From positions 1 through 38,385 of the forward strand of contig JASGCW010000033.1 in assembly GCA_030053945.1 (NCBI GenBank): 38,385 nucleotides of DNA, given 5' to 3'. Below are positions 30,669 through 38,385 of the stretch, piece after piece; positions within the stretch are counted from its first letter, which is position 1, and each line of letters starts with the position of its first letter. The notes beneath the pieces are model-generated. The model saw only the letters and a list, made by a program, of their open reading frames with translations, was not told where the DNA came from and did not search any database. This stretch comes from Limnohabitans sp. GTDB taxonomy: Bacteria; Bacteroidota; Bacteroidia; Flavobacteriales; Flavobacteriaceae. Position numbers and translations under genes: made by a program.

Positions 30669-33600
30669 ATGAAATATTTTTTTTTCAAAATATCACTACT
30701 TTGTTTAGTTTCAGCTTTCCTATGGAATTGTTCTGTTGGTAAAAAACGTACTTCTGAAGTTGTATCGCAAACAATTCAGCAACCTAAAATTGAAGAATAC
30801 AAGGATTTGTCTAAAGAAGGGTTTAATCTTTTTGAGGATACTCCAGCTGAAAAAAAATGGGTTGACAGTGTTTATTCTTCGTTGACTTTTGAAGAAAAAT
30901 TAGGACAATTGTTTATGGTTGCAGCTTATTCTAATAAAGATACTGTTCATTTTAACGCGATTGATAAACTAGTCAAAAATTATAAAATAGGCGGATTAAT
31001 CTTTTTTCAAGGAGGACCAGTTCGTCAATCAAAATTAACAAATCGTTTTCAAGCATTATCTAAAGTTCCTTTGTTTATTGGTAATGACGCAGAATGGGGA
31101 TTGAATATGCGTTTGGATTCTACTTATAAATATCCTTGGAATATGACTCTCGGCGCTATTCAGGATATGAAGCTTATTGAAGATTTAGGTGGACAAATGG
31201 CAAAAGAAGTAAAACGAGTAGGAATTCAATTCAATTTTGCTCCTGTATTAGACATCAATACAAATCCTAATAACCCAATTATAGGGAATCGCTCTTTTGG
31301 AGAGAGTAAAGAGGAGGTGACAAGGCACGCAGTGGCTTTGATGAAAGGAATTCAAAATCAAGGTGTTTTTGCCACAGGGAAACACTTTCCTGGCCATGGT
31401 GATACCGAATCTGATTCACATCATACACTACCTCAAGTGAATTTTACCGAAGATCGCATCAATGATGTTGAACTATTTCCTTACAAGAAAATGTTTGATT
31501 TAGGGTTAGCTTCTGTTATGGTTGCTCACCTTAATGTGCCTAGTTTAGAAAAAGTAGAAGGAATGCCTACCTCAATTTCATATAATGTGGTTAGTAATAT
31601 TCTCAAAAAACAATTAGGATTTAAGGGTTTAATTTTTACAGATGCTTTGAATATGAAAGGAGCTAGTAATTTTAAAAAACCGGGCGAAATTGATTTAGCG
31701 GCTTTTCAGGCTGGTAATGATGTTATGCTTTTCGCAGAAGATGTACCTACTGCAATCGAAAAATTTACTCAGGCTTATAAAGACACTCTTATTACTGACG
31801 AAAGAATTGAACATTCAGTAAAAAAGATTCTTAAGTACAAATATAAATCTGGATTAAATAATTATAAACCTATTGAAATTCCAACTGTTTACAATGATTT
31901 AAATACACCTTATAGTGCAAGTTTATTATACAAATTGTATGAAAATGCAGTAACTGTTATTAAAAATAAAAGTGAAATTTTACCAATAACTAATTTAGCA
32001 AAAGAAAAAATAGCTTATGTGAAAATTGGTGAAGATTCTGGTGCGAAGTTTCTTTCGACCCTAAATAAATATACAGATGTAACGGAAGTTTCAGAAGAAA
32101 ATTTGGACAGTTTGAGTAAACAGTTAAAGAACTTTGATAAAGTTATAATTGGTTATCATACTTCTGATAAAACGTGGTGGAAAAAGCACGAGTTTTCCTC
32201 AAAGGATCTTCTTTTAATTGAAAAATTAGCAGATAAACATGATGTTATTTTAGATGTTTTTGCTAAACCTTACATTTTAAAATCTATCAAGGATTTAGAT
32301 AAATTGCACGGAATTATAGTTTCATATCAAAATGGAGAAGTAGCTCAGGAAGTATCGGCACAACTTGTTTTTGGAGCAATTGAGGCTAAAGGAAAACTAC
32401 CAGTATCTATAAATGAAGAGTTTAAAGTAGGTTTAGGATTATCAACAAAAAAAGCAAATATTTTAAGTTTCGGAACTCCTGAAAGTGTAGGTGTAAATTC
32501 TAAAAAGTTAAATGAAATTGATGCGGTAATCACAAAAGCTATTGAGAATAAAGTAGCTCCTGGCGCACAAATTCTTGTTGCAAGAAAAGGAAAAGTAGTG
32601 TATCAAAAATCATTTGGGTACCATACTTATGCTAAAGACGTAAAAGTCAAGAATTCTGATATTTTTGATGTGGCATCTGTTTCAAAGGTTGTGGGAACTT
32701 TGCCTAATGTAATGATTGATTATGACAAAGGAAAAATTAATTTGAACACTCGTCTAGGTGAAATGGTTCATAAAGCTAAAGGAACAGATAAAGATTCGAT
32801 AACATTTAAAGAGTTGTTATCACATTATGCTCGTTTACAAGCTTGGGAACCTTTCTATAAATCAACATTAGATTCTATATCGAAAAAGCCTTTGAGTAAT
32901 TATTATAAAAAGTTTTATTCAAAAGATTTTCCTACTCAAGTTTCAGAGAACTTATTTATTAAAAAGGGATATAATGATTCAATTATAAAGTTTATCGTGA
33001 ATAGTAAATTGCTGTCTAAAAAAGAGTATAAATACAGCGATTTTACTTTTATTTTGCTAAAAGAATATTTAGAAACACATAATCGTAAAACATTAGATGT
33101 TTTAGCTTATGAAAACTTTTTTTCAAAGCTAGGAATGAATAGGACATCTTACAATCCGTTGCAAAAATTTGAAGAGGACGAAATTATACCAACAGAAAAG
33201 GATACTTATTTTCGTAATCAAGTCTTACAAGGATATGTACATGATATGGCAGCTGCAATGCAAGGTGGAGTAGGAGGACATGCAGGACTATTTTCTAATG
33301 CTATGGATTTAGCTAAGATGATGCAACTTTATTTAAATAAAGGAACGTATGGTGAGAGAGAATATTTTTCAAGTAAAACAATGGACGATTTTAACACTTG
33401 TTATTTTTGTCCAGAAGGTAACAGAAGAGGAATAGGCTTTGATAAACCTCAGATAAAAGGCGAAAGTCCTACTTGTGGTTGTGCCTCTATTACTAGTTTT
33501 GGGCATACTGGTTTTACAGGAACTATGGTTTGGGCAGATCCAGAAAAAGAGTTAATTTATATATTCTTATCTAATAGAACTTTTCCAGATGGTAATGCGC

Positions 33601-33671
33601 CTAATAAATTAGCTAAAGAAAATGTTAGAGAAAATATCCAACAGATAATCTACGATTCTTTACTTAATTAA
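30669..33671 (+). CDS. Lipoprotein fusion of GH3 beta-N-acetylglucosaminidase (NagZ-like) and beta-lactamase-fold serine hydrolase
   Basis: This 1000-residue protein begins with a signal peptide and lipobox-like LWNC (Cys21). Residues about 55-400 form a family 3 glycoside hydrolase of the NagZ type: GNRSFG, KHFPGHGDTESDSHH (H239, H243) and FTDALNMKG with nucleophile D325. A GH3 C-terminal-type domain follows (about 400-600). Residues about 620-1000 are a class C beta-lactamase/transpeptidase-like domain with S670-V-S-K673 as SxxK and HTGFTG in place of KTG. A GH3 with a serine-hydrolase partner suggests removal of GlcNAc from muropeptides coupled to peptide or ester cleavage at the envelope. 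I start it at the ATG 7 bp after the previous gene; an upstream TTG would spoil the signal peptide. Confidence 0.92.
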   Translation: MKYFFFKISLLCLVSAFLWNCSVGKKRTSEVVSQTIQQPKIEEYKDLSKEGFNLFEDTPAEKKWVDSVYSSLTFEEKLGQLFMVAAYSNKDTVHFNAIDKLVKNYKIGGLIFFQGGPVRQSKLTNRFQALSKVPLFIGNDAEWGLNMRLDSTYKYPWNMTLGAIQDMKLIEDLGGQMAKEVKRVGIQFNFAPVLDINTNPNNPIIGNRSFGESKEEVTRHAVALMKGIQNQGVFATGKHFPGHGDTESDSHHTLPQVNFTEDRINDVELFPYKKMFDLGLASVMVAHLNVPSLEKVEGMPTSISYNVVSNILKKQLGFKGLIFTDALNMKGASNFKKPGEIDLAAFQAGNDVMLFAEDVPTAIEKFTQAYKDTLITDERIEHSVKKILKYKYKSGLNNYKPIEIPTVYNDLNTPYSASLLYKLYENAVTVIKNKSEILPITNLAKEKIAYVKIGEDSGAKFLSTLNKYTDVTEVSEENLDSLSKQLKNFDKVIIGYHTSDKTWWKKHEFSSKDLLLIEKLADKHDVILDVFAKPYILKSIKDLDKLHGIIVSYQNGEVAQEVSAQLVFGAIEAKGKLPVSINEEFKVGLGLSTKKANILSFGTPESVGVNSKKLNEIDAVITKAIENKVAPGAQILVARKGKVVYQKSFGYHTYAKDVKVKNSDIFDVASVSKVVGTLPNVMIDYDKGKINLNTRLGEMVHKAKGTDKDSITFKELLSHYARLQAWEPFYKSTLDSISKKPLSNYYKKFYSKDFPTQVSENLFIKKGYNDSIIKFIVNSKLLSKKEYKYSDFTFILLKEYLETHNRKTLDVLAYENFFSKLGMNRTSYNPLQKFEEDEIIPTEKDTYFRNQVLQGYVHDMAAAMQGGVGGHAGLFSNAMDLAKMMQLYLNKGTYGEREYFSSKTMDDFNTCYFCPEGNRRGIGFDKPQIKGESPTCGCASITSFGHTGFTGTMVWADPEKELIYIFLSNRTFPDGNAPNKLAKENVRENIQQIIYDSLLN

Positions 33672-33720
33672 AAGTTAATTACTTGATTGATTAATTACGA
33701 ATTTTCTTAAATTCGTTGGT

Positions 33721-34848
33721 ATGAAAATAGCAATAGTATGTTACCCAACTTTTGGGGGAAGTGGTGTTGTAGCCACAGAATTAGGGATTGAATTATCACA
33801 TAGAGGGCATCAAATTCATTTTATAACGTATCGTCAACCAGTTCGTTTAGCATTACTTAATGAAAATGTGCATTATCATGAGGTAAATGTTCCTGAATAC
33901 CCCTTATTTCATTACCAACCCTATGAATTAGCTTTGTCAAGTAAACTTGTAGATGTTGTTAAACACTATAAAATTGATGTTTTACATGTGCATTATGCAA
34001 TTCCACATGCTTATGCAGGTTATATGGCAAAACAAATGCTTAAGGAAGATGGAATAAATCTTCCTATTGTAACAACTTTGCACGGTACTGATATAACGCT
34101 TGTGGGTAATCACCCGCATTATAAACCAGCAGTAACTTTTAGTATAAATAAATCAGATAAGGTAACATCTGTTTCACAAAGCTTAAAAGAGGATACATTG
34201 CGATTATTTAATATACAAAATCAAATTGAAGTCATTCCGAATTTTATTGAGGTGAATAATTTAAAAACTGAAAACGTATCTTGTAAGCGTTCAGTAATGG
34301 CTAAACCTGAAGAAAGAATCATAACTCATATTAGTAATTTTAGGAGGGTTAAAAATATTCCAGACGTAATAAAGATTTTTAATAAAATTCAAAAGCAAAT
34401 TCCTGCAAAATTGATGATGGTAGGTGATGGACCAGAAAAAATAAAAGCGGAAGAACTATGTGAAAAATATGATATCGCTGATAAAGTAATATTTTTTGGA
34501 AATAGTAATGAAGTAAATCAGATTTTGAGTTATAGTGATTTATTTCTATTGCCATCTGAAACAGAAAGTTTTGGATTAGCTGCTTTAGAAGCAATGGCTT
34601 GTGGAGTTCCTGTTGTGTCTAGTGATACGGGAGGTTTGCCTGAAGTTAATGTAGATGGATATTCAGGGTTTTTAAGTGAAGTGGGTAATGTAAAAGAGAT
34701 GTCAAAAAATTCTCTGATTATATTGCGAGATGATGAAGTTTTGGATTCTTTTAAAAAGAACGCTTTTCAACGAGCAAAAGAGTTTTCTATCGAAAAAATT
34801 GTACCTTTATATGAAGAATTGTATAAAAGTGCTTTAAAGAAGAATTAG
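33721..34848 (+). CDS. bshA: N-acetyl-alpha-D-glucosaminyl L-malate synthase BshA (bacillithiol synthesis)
   Basis: BshA transfers GlcNAc from UDP-GlcNAc to L-malate, the first step of bacillithiol synthesis. The 375-residue GT4 glycosyltransferase shows the family start IAIVCYPTFGGSGVVATELG (glycine loop), LHVHYAIPHAYAGYMAKQ, VTTLHGTDITLVG, ISNFRRVKNIPDVI, and the nucleotide-sugar site PSETESFGLAALEAMACGVPVVSSDTGGLPE. The GSG at the N-terminus and the SNFR motif separate BshA from general GT4 enzymes. No bshB or bshC is in the window. It follows the GH3 fusion gene after 49 bp, with a small hairpin (ACGAATTT/AAATTCGT) just before the start, so it may have its own control. Confidence 0.94.
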   Translation: MKIAIVCYPTFGGSGVVATELGIELSHRGHQIHFITYRQPVRLALLNENVHYHEVNVPEYPLFHYQPYELALSSKLVDVVKHYKIDVLHVHYAIPHAYAGYMAKQMLKEDGINLPIVTTLHGTDITLVGNHPHYKPAVTFSINKSDKVTSVSQSLKEDTLRLFNIQNQIEVIPNFIEVNNLKTENVSCKRSVMAKPEERIITHISNFRRVKNIPDVIKIFNKIQKQIPAKLMMVGDGPEKIKAEELCEKYDIADKVIFFGNSNEVNQILSYSDLFLLPSETESFGLAALEAMACGVPVVSSDTGGLPEVNVDGYSGFLSEVGNVKEMSKNSLIILRDDEVLDSFKKNAFQRAKEFSIEKIVPLYEELYKSALKKN

Positions 34849-34850
34849 CT

Positions 34851-35285
34851 ATGATTAAACTGTTTAGATTTTTTTTGGTTTGTTTTTTTTCCTTGGCAAG
34901 TTTTGCTCAAAAAAAGAAGCGTATGGTAGATGTTTCAAATATTTATGAAGTAATTTATAAAAATGATTATTCTGGTGCAGAAACAAGATCATTTAAGGTG
35001 ATTAGAAATCTGGAAGATTTTAAAGCTTATTATCAGGGGCTTAATGATGAAAAAATTCCTGATGTAGATTTTAAAAAATCTATGGTTGTTATTCTTAATA
35101 TGGGTATGAAAAATACTGGAGGATATTCCATTGAACCAGATAAACTTTTTCAGGACGGAGATAGACTTGTTATGACAATTAAAGAAAATTCTGCTCAGAA
35201 AGATGAATTAGTTACAATGGCTTTAACTAAACCTGTTTGTATAGTGAAAATTAATTCTAAAAAGAAAATAATTGTAAAACAATAG
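34851..35285 (+). CDS. Secreted protein with PrcB C-terminal-like domain
   Basis: This 144-residue protein has a signal peptide (1-19, ending ASFA-Q) and a small beta-rich domain: VIRNLEDFKAYYQ, PDVDFKKSMVVILNMGMKNTGGYSI, LVMTIKENSAQ and PVCIVKI. The order F-x-Y, VDF, VVI, TGGYSI, followed by a late hydrophobic strand, matches the PrcB_C (DUF4397-unrelated) protease-complex-subunit domain first noted in Treponema. No protease gene is adjacent. It starts 2 bp after the bshA stop and is translationally coupled to it, but a role in thiol metabolism is not implied by the sequence. Confidence 0.78.
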   Translation: MIKLFRFFLVCFFSLASFAQKKKRMVDVSNIYEVIYKNDYSGAETRSFKVIRNLEDFKAYYQGLNDEKIPDVDFKKSMVVILNMGMKNTGGYSIEPDKLFQDGDRLVMTIKENSAQKDELVTMALTKPVCIVKINSKKKIIVKQ

Positions 35286-35313
35286 TCCTAAACTTTAGCT
35301 TGTTAGATGATAA

Positions 35314-36069
35314 TTAATTTTTTTTCAAAATTTTATATTCTTCATAACAACCATTTAGAGCATCAAGAATTTGAAGGTCATTAGCTGTTTTCATAAATGC
35401 CTCTGAATAATTACAACGTTCTAAAATTTCAAGTAATTCTTTTTCGCTGATTCCAAACATTAAGTAAATAGCTTGGTGATCATATTTTGTTTGAAGTATA
35501 TTTCTGAAATTTTCATCTTTTTTCAACTCTCGTAGTTTTTTTAATTCTTTAGGCTTTTTCCCAAAAAAGTTATATAAAGCATCTGCTGGGTTAAATAATG
35601 ACCCCATTACTCTTGAAAATGCGCTTGGAGAATTTTCACCACCTTCATAACGTTTAGTTAATCCAGCTATTGAATACCAATAATTTTCTCTATCTGGAAT
35701 TAGCTTAGAATCAACTTCTAAATAGCCTGTTAATTCATATGGCATAATCTTGATTTCTTCAAGTGCATATGCTTTTTCAGTAAGTTGTATTCTTGAATTT
35801 TGGTTTTTAATCCAGTCGTTAGTTACTTTTACTTCTATAGATTGAAATCCTATACAAGAAATTAAAAGTATATCATTGACATCTGCTATTATTTCGAATT
35901 TTCCTTTTTGGTCAGATATAGCACCTCTAACTTTATTGGTATTCACAATATTTACGTTCCAAATAGGAAATAGCGTATTACTATTTATAATAGTACCTTT
36001 TACTGAATTATCTTGCGAAAAACCAGATAAACTCACTAATATTAAAAAGAAAACTGTAAAATATCTCAT
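35314..36069 (-). CDS. Secreted protein with carboxypeptidase-like regulatory domain
   Basis: This 251-residue protein has a signal peptide (MRYFTVFFLILVSLSGFSQ) and a carboxypeptidase-regulatory-like beta-sandwich (about 22-105: SVKGTIINSNTLFPIWNVNIVNTNK, GAISDQKGKFEI, DILLISCIGFQ). The C-terminal part (about 110-251) is helical, with FGKKPKELKKLRELKKDENFRNILQTKYD and YSEAFMKTANDLQILDALNGCYEEYK. No catalytic motif is visible. Such proteins in Flavobacteria are exported with unknown roles. An upstream ATG at 36102 would add MNSYISNSNLV ahead of the signal peptide; I prefer the inner ATG, although it lies in a strong hairpin. The gene is convergent with the PrcB-like gene and lies 53-86 bp after the helicase gene on the same strand. 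Confidence 0.82.
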   Translation of the reverse strand: MRYFTVFFLILVSLSGFSQDNSVKGTIINSNTLFPIWNVNIVNTNKVRGAISDQKGKFEIIADVNDILLISCIGFQSIEVKVTNDWIKNQNSRIQLTEKAYALEEIKIMPYELTGYLEVDSKLIPDRENYWYSIAGLTKRYEGGENSPSAFSRVMGSLFNPADALYNFFGKKPKELKKLRELKKDENFRNILQTKYDHQAIYLMFGISEKELLEILERCNYSEAFMKTANDLQILDALNGCYEEYKILKKN

Positions 36070-36122
36070 AACTAAATTTGAATTGCTAATGTAGCTATTC
36101 ATTACGAGATATTTTACAGTTT
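36051..36122 (-). promoter_or_regulatory. Perfect 17-bp inverted repeat burying the start codon of the carboxypeptidase-like-domain gene
   Basis: Arms AAACTGTAAAATATCTC (36051-36067) and GAGATATTTTACAGTTT (36106-36122) are exact reverse complements with a 38-base spacer; after one mismatch three further base pairs extend the stem inward. In the leftward mRNA the 3' arm contains the ATG and codons for RYFTV, so the hairpin would sequester translation initiation. The 3' arm is followed by a U-rich stretch (TTTTCTTTTT), so it could also act as a terminator or attenuator after the helicase gene. Confidence 0.7.
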
Positions 36123-36154
36123 ATTTAGAATTATAAGAAAATTAACAAAAAGTG

Positions 36155-38041
36155 TTAGCTTCTTCTTGGTTTTCTATCTCTTGGAGCATTGGAATCTGAA
36201 CGACGAGGTGCTGAGCTATTACGTCTTTCGTTTTTTGGTGATCTATCAGAAGATTCACTTCTAGTTGACGAACTTCTTTTAAATCCACCTTCTCTAGGAG
36301 CTTTATCATTTGTACGTGATTCACTTCTTGGACCAAAACTACCACTTCTTCTTTGTGAATTTTTTCCACTTTCGCGTCTTCCCCCTGAACTTCTTCCATT
36401 GTGGTCACGACGTGAAGAGTTACCACCACCATCATTTTTAGAAATCTCTACATTGATTCTACGACCATTTAGGTCAAATCCGTTAAGCACTTCCATAACT
36501 TTAGCTGTGTGTTCTCCATCTGTATTAAAGAAAGAGAATCCTTCTTTAACATCTACTTTGAATACATCGTCACGACCTAGTTCTAAGGTTTCTTTTAAGA
36601 AATCTTTTAATTGCATCCAGTCGAAATCATCTCGTGCACCAATATTGATAAAATAACGAACAGGGTCTCCAGCTCGGATTTCTCTTGGTTCAGAACTTCT
36701 TTCGCTTCTTTCGCCACCCTGACTAGATAAATCACGTTTTGATTTATAGTAGGATAAGAAACGGTTGAATTCTACAGATACCATTCTTTTTACTAGCTCC
36801 TCTTTTGTTAAATCTTCAAAAACTTCATAAATAGCAGGTAGATAATTATCAATTTCGTGATCAACTTCTGTGTCGTGAATTTTATTAGCTAAGTGTAACA
36901 ATTGTATTTCACAAATCTCGATTCCACTTGGAATTGTTTTTTCTTCAAACTTTTGTTTAATAATTTTTTCAATCGCGTGAATTTTACGAATCTCACTTTT
37001 AGTGACAATTACAATCGAAGTTCCTAATTTTCCTGCACGACCTGTACGACCAGAACGGTGATTATAGGTTTCGATTTCATCTGGTAATTGATAGTTTACT
37101 ACGTGAGTTACATTATCAACATCGATTCCACGAGCGGCTACATCTGTAGCAACTAACATTTGAATTTGACGACCACGGAAAGCTTTCATTACACCATCAC
37201 GTTGAGCTTGTGATAAGTCACCATGAAGAGCTGCTGCGTTATACCCGTCTTCGATTAATTTTTCAGCTATTGATTGTGTGTCACGTTTTGTACGACAAAA
37301 TACTACCGAGAAGATATCTGGATTAGCATCTGCTAAGCGTTTCAATGCTTCGTAACGGTCACGTGCATTTACCATATAAAATTCGTGAGAAACAGTTGAT
37401 GAACCTGAATTTTTAGTTCCCACAGTAATTTCTTGTGGGTTATGCATAAATTGTTTTGCGATTCGTGCTACTTCCGCAGGCATTGTAGCCGAGAATAGCC
37501 ATGTATTCTTTTCATCTGGAGTATCTGATAATATCGAGCAGATATCATCATAAAAACCCATATTCAACATTTCGTCTGCTTCATCTAGCACACAAAAGTT
37601 GATGTTTTTAATATTTACAAGACCACGATTAATCATATCTTGCATTCTACCCGGAGTAGCCACAATAATTTGTGCACCTCTTTTTACTTCACGCGCCTGC
37701 TCGGTAATGCTTGCTCCACCATATACCGCAACGGTGTGTAAGCCTTTAATGTATTTTGAATATTGTTTAATCTCGTTTGTGATTTGTAAACAAAGTTCAC
37801 GTGTTGGCGATAAAATTAAGCCTTGAGTGCTTTTGTCATCAGCATCTATTTTCTGGATAAGCGGAAAGCCAAAAGCTGCCGTTTTACCTGTTCCAGTTTG
37901 TGCTAATGCTACAATGTCTGTGTTTTGCTCCAATAGTATTGGAATCGCTTTTTCCTGTACTTCTGACGGATTCTCAAATCCTAGATCTTTAACCGCCAGC
38001 AGTAGCGATTCATTCAATCCTAATTGTTCAAATTTATTCAT
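36155..38041 (-). CDS. DEAD-box RNA helicase with DbpA-type RNA-binding domain and basic tail
   Basis: This 628-residue ATP-dependent RNA helicase is of the DeaD/CsdA type. RecA domain 1 has the Q motif (about 22-29), AQTGTGKT (47-54), PTRELCLQI, TPGRMQD, DEAD and SAT. Domain 2 has FCRTKRDTQ, ATDVAARGIDVDNV and HRSGRTGRAG. A DbpA-like RNA-binding domain follows (about 462-540: PVRYFINIGARDDFDWMQLKDFLKE...GFSFFNTDGEHTAKVMEVLNG). The last 85 residues are a disordered Arg/Ser/Gly-rich tail with many RR, RS and RG pairs, likely to bind RNA. Expected roles are ribosome assembly and mRNA turnover, often under cold conditions. The carboxypeptidase-like-domain gene lies directly downstream. A -7 element (TACCTTTG) stands just upstream of the ATG. 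Confidence 0.95.
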   Translation of the reverse strand: MNKFEQLGLNESLLLAVKDLGFENPSEVQEKAIPILLEQNTDIVALAQTGTGKTAAFGFPLIQKIDADDKSTQGLILSPTRELCLQITNEIKQYSKYIKGLHTVAVYGGASITEQAREVKRGAQIIVATPGRMQDMINRGLVNIKNINFCVLDEADEMLNMGFYDDICSILSDTPDEKNTWLFSATMPAEVARIAKQFMHNPQEITVGTKNSGSSTVSHEFYMVNARDRYEALKRLADANPDIFSVVFCRTKRDTQSIAEKLIEDGYNAAALHGDLSQAQRDGVMKAFRGRQIQMLVATDVAARGIDVDNVTHVVNYQLPDEIETYNHRSGRTGRAGKLGTSIVIVTKSEIRKIHAIEKIIKQKFEEKTIPSGIEICEIQLLHLANKIHDTEVDHEIDNYLPAIYEVFEDLTKEELVKRMVSVEFNRFLSYYKSKRDLSSQGGERSERSSEPREIRAGDPVRYFINIGARDDFDWMQLKDFLKETLELGRDDVFKVDVKEGFSFFNTDGEHTAKVMEVLNGFDLNGRRINVEISKNDGGGNSSRRDHNGRSSGGRRESGKNSQRRSGSFGPRSESRTNDKAPREGGFKRSSSTRSESSDRSPKNERRNSSAPRRSDSNAPRDRKPRRS

Positions 38042-38062
38042 TATCTATTTTTAAATTGGGCG

Positions 38063-38070
38063 CAAAGGTA
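38063..38070 (-). promoter_or_regulatory. -7 promoter element of the DEAD-box helicase gene
   Basis: On the minus strand TACCTTTG followed by CGCCC is a strong TAnnTTTG match, 22 bp before the ATG. The usual -33 TTG is absent at 19-21 bp; that region is instead occupied by a heptanucleotide array, which may modulate or replace it. Confidence 0.6.
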
Positions 38071-38072
38071 CG

Positions 38073-38107
38073 TAAAAGTTTGAAGTTAAAGGTTGTAAGT
38101 TTGAAGT
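38073..38107. repeat. Five-unit degenerate heptanucleotide array upstream of the helicase gene
   Basis: On the plus strand five consecutive 7-mers end in AGT or GGT: TAAAAGT, TTGAAGT, TAAAGGT, TGTAAGT, TTGAAGT. Two units are identical, and TAAAAGT is also a unit of the array in tilS. The array covers the region between the -7 element of the helicase gene and the upstream rdgB stop codon. Confidence 0.6.
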
Positions 38108-38149
38108 ATTTTTGAAAAATATTTAAAAATCAAGCATTTACAAATTGGA

Positions 38150-38385
38150 TTATTGCGAATTTTTTAAAAAATCTATCAATTGGTTTACAGCTTTTGCTCG
38201 ATGACTTATTGTAGATTTTTCTTCTATAGTCATTTGAGCAAATGTAGTGGAGTAACCATCAGGAACAAAAATAGGATCGTAACCGAAACCATTTTCACCT
38301 ATACATTCATTTATGATTTTTCCATTAATAATGCCTGTGAAGAGTTGTTGCCCCTTTCCTATATTCAAGCATATAACTGTTTTGA
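38150..38385 (-). CDS. rdgB: RdgB/HAM1 non-canonical purine NTP pyrophosphatase, C-terminal part (cut by window edge)
   Basis: This enzyme hydrolyses dITP, XTP and ITP to the monophosphates, cleansing nucleotide pools. Only the last 77 or so residues are inside the window; the frame is open through the right edge, so the start lies outside. Visible family motifs are GENGFGYDPIFVPDGYSTTFAQM and EEKSTISHRAKAV, the purine-specificity SHRxxA segment, and the closing helix NQLIDFLKNS. It lies upstream of the helicase gene on the same strand, separated by 108 bp that contain the heptamer array and the helicase promoter. Confidence 0.92.
   Translation of the reverse strand, partial: KTVICLNIGKGQQLFTGIINGKIINECIGENGFGYDPIFVPDGYSTTFAQMTIEEKSTISHRAKAVNQLIDFLKNSQ

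Noticed and set aside
36051..36122. Invertible promoter or recombinase site
   Set aside because: No site-specific recombinase gene is nearby, and one arm lies inside the coding sequence for a signal peptide, so inversion would break the gene; an RNA hairpin is the simpler reading.
36142..36656. Long open frames on both strands overlapping the helicase tail
   Set aside because: They overlap the Arg/Ser/Gly-rich 3' end of the helicase gene, whose skewed codons leave other frames open; the helicase domain order and tail are convincing and no homologous product is recognisable in the other frames.
1..38385. CRISPR arrays, tRNA and rRNA genes, known defence or toxin-antitoxin systems
   Set aside because: No direct-repeat/spacer pattern, no cloverleaf or conserved rRNA segments, and no gene pair with the expected sizes and motifs were seen in any intergenic stretch.

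Overview
The window looks like chromosomal DNA from a low-GC Bacteroidota member, most likely Flavobacteriaceae and close to Flavobacterium. Supporting signs are strong AT bias, several Bacteroidota-type promoters (TTG, 19-21 bp, TAnnTTTG), a secreted carboxypeptidase with a C-terminal type IX secretion sorting domain, a TonB-dependent receptor with a carboxypeptidase-like N-terminal domain, BshA of bacillithiol synthesis, and a family-typical gene set. No tRNA, rRNA, CRISPR array, insertion sequence, prophage or recognisable defence system was found. Most of the window is housekeeping or envelope genes.

Layout. From 113 to 6386 seven genes run leftward: an AhpD-like CxxC protein, a small secreted thioredoxin-like protein, a DUF1348/SnoaL-like protein, a DinB-like protein, an AraC regulator, TilS and a DsbD-type reductase. 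Next come leftward pabB and, divergent from it, a DUF4349 lipoprotein. Dihydrolipoamide dehydrogenase (lpd) and an Lrp/AsnC regulator run leftward to 10942. From 10943 to 11854 lies a decayed stretch: a 26-T homopolymer and the wreck of a Cys/Met-metabolism PLP enzyme (methionine gamma-lyase type). A TonB receptor and a DPP-IV-like peptidase then diverge from a shared promoter region, followed by a T9SS M14 carboxypeptidase, an RluA-type pseudouridine synthase with a large N-terminal extension, RidA and an LptD-like outer-membrane protein.

From 25067 to 35285 nine rightward genes are packed with gaps of 1-49 bp and are probably one or two operons: N-acetylmuramoyl-L-alanine amidase, an MCE/MlaD protein, a membrane iron-sulfur protein with its CCG-domain partner, a PAP2 phosphatase, a conserved protein of unknown role, a GH3/beta-lactamase-fold fusion lipoprotein, BshA and a PrcB-domain protein. 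The theme is envelope maintenance (peptidoglycan, phospholipid, undecaprenyl phosphate) plus thiol and electron transfer. The right end holds a leftward DEAD-box RNA helicase with a DbpA-type RNA-binding domain, a small carboxypeptidase-like-domain protein downstream of it, and the C-terminal part of an RdgB/HAM1 pyrophosphatase cut by the window edge.

The observations most worth a second look are not genes: the pseudogene beside an intact Lrp regulator and the T26 tract; a perfect 17-bp inverted repeat that would bury the start codon of the gene downstream of the helicase; three short heptanucleotide-periodic arrays sharing the pattern NNNNAGT (in tilS, in pabB and upstream of the helicase gene); and a likely leaderless rluA-type gene. 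I found no convincing new multi-gene system.
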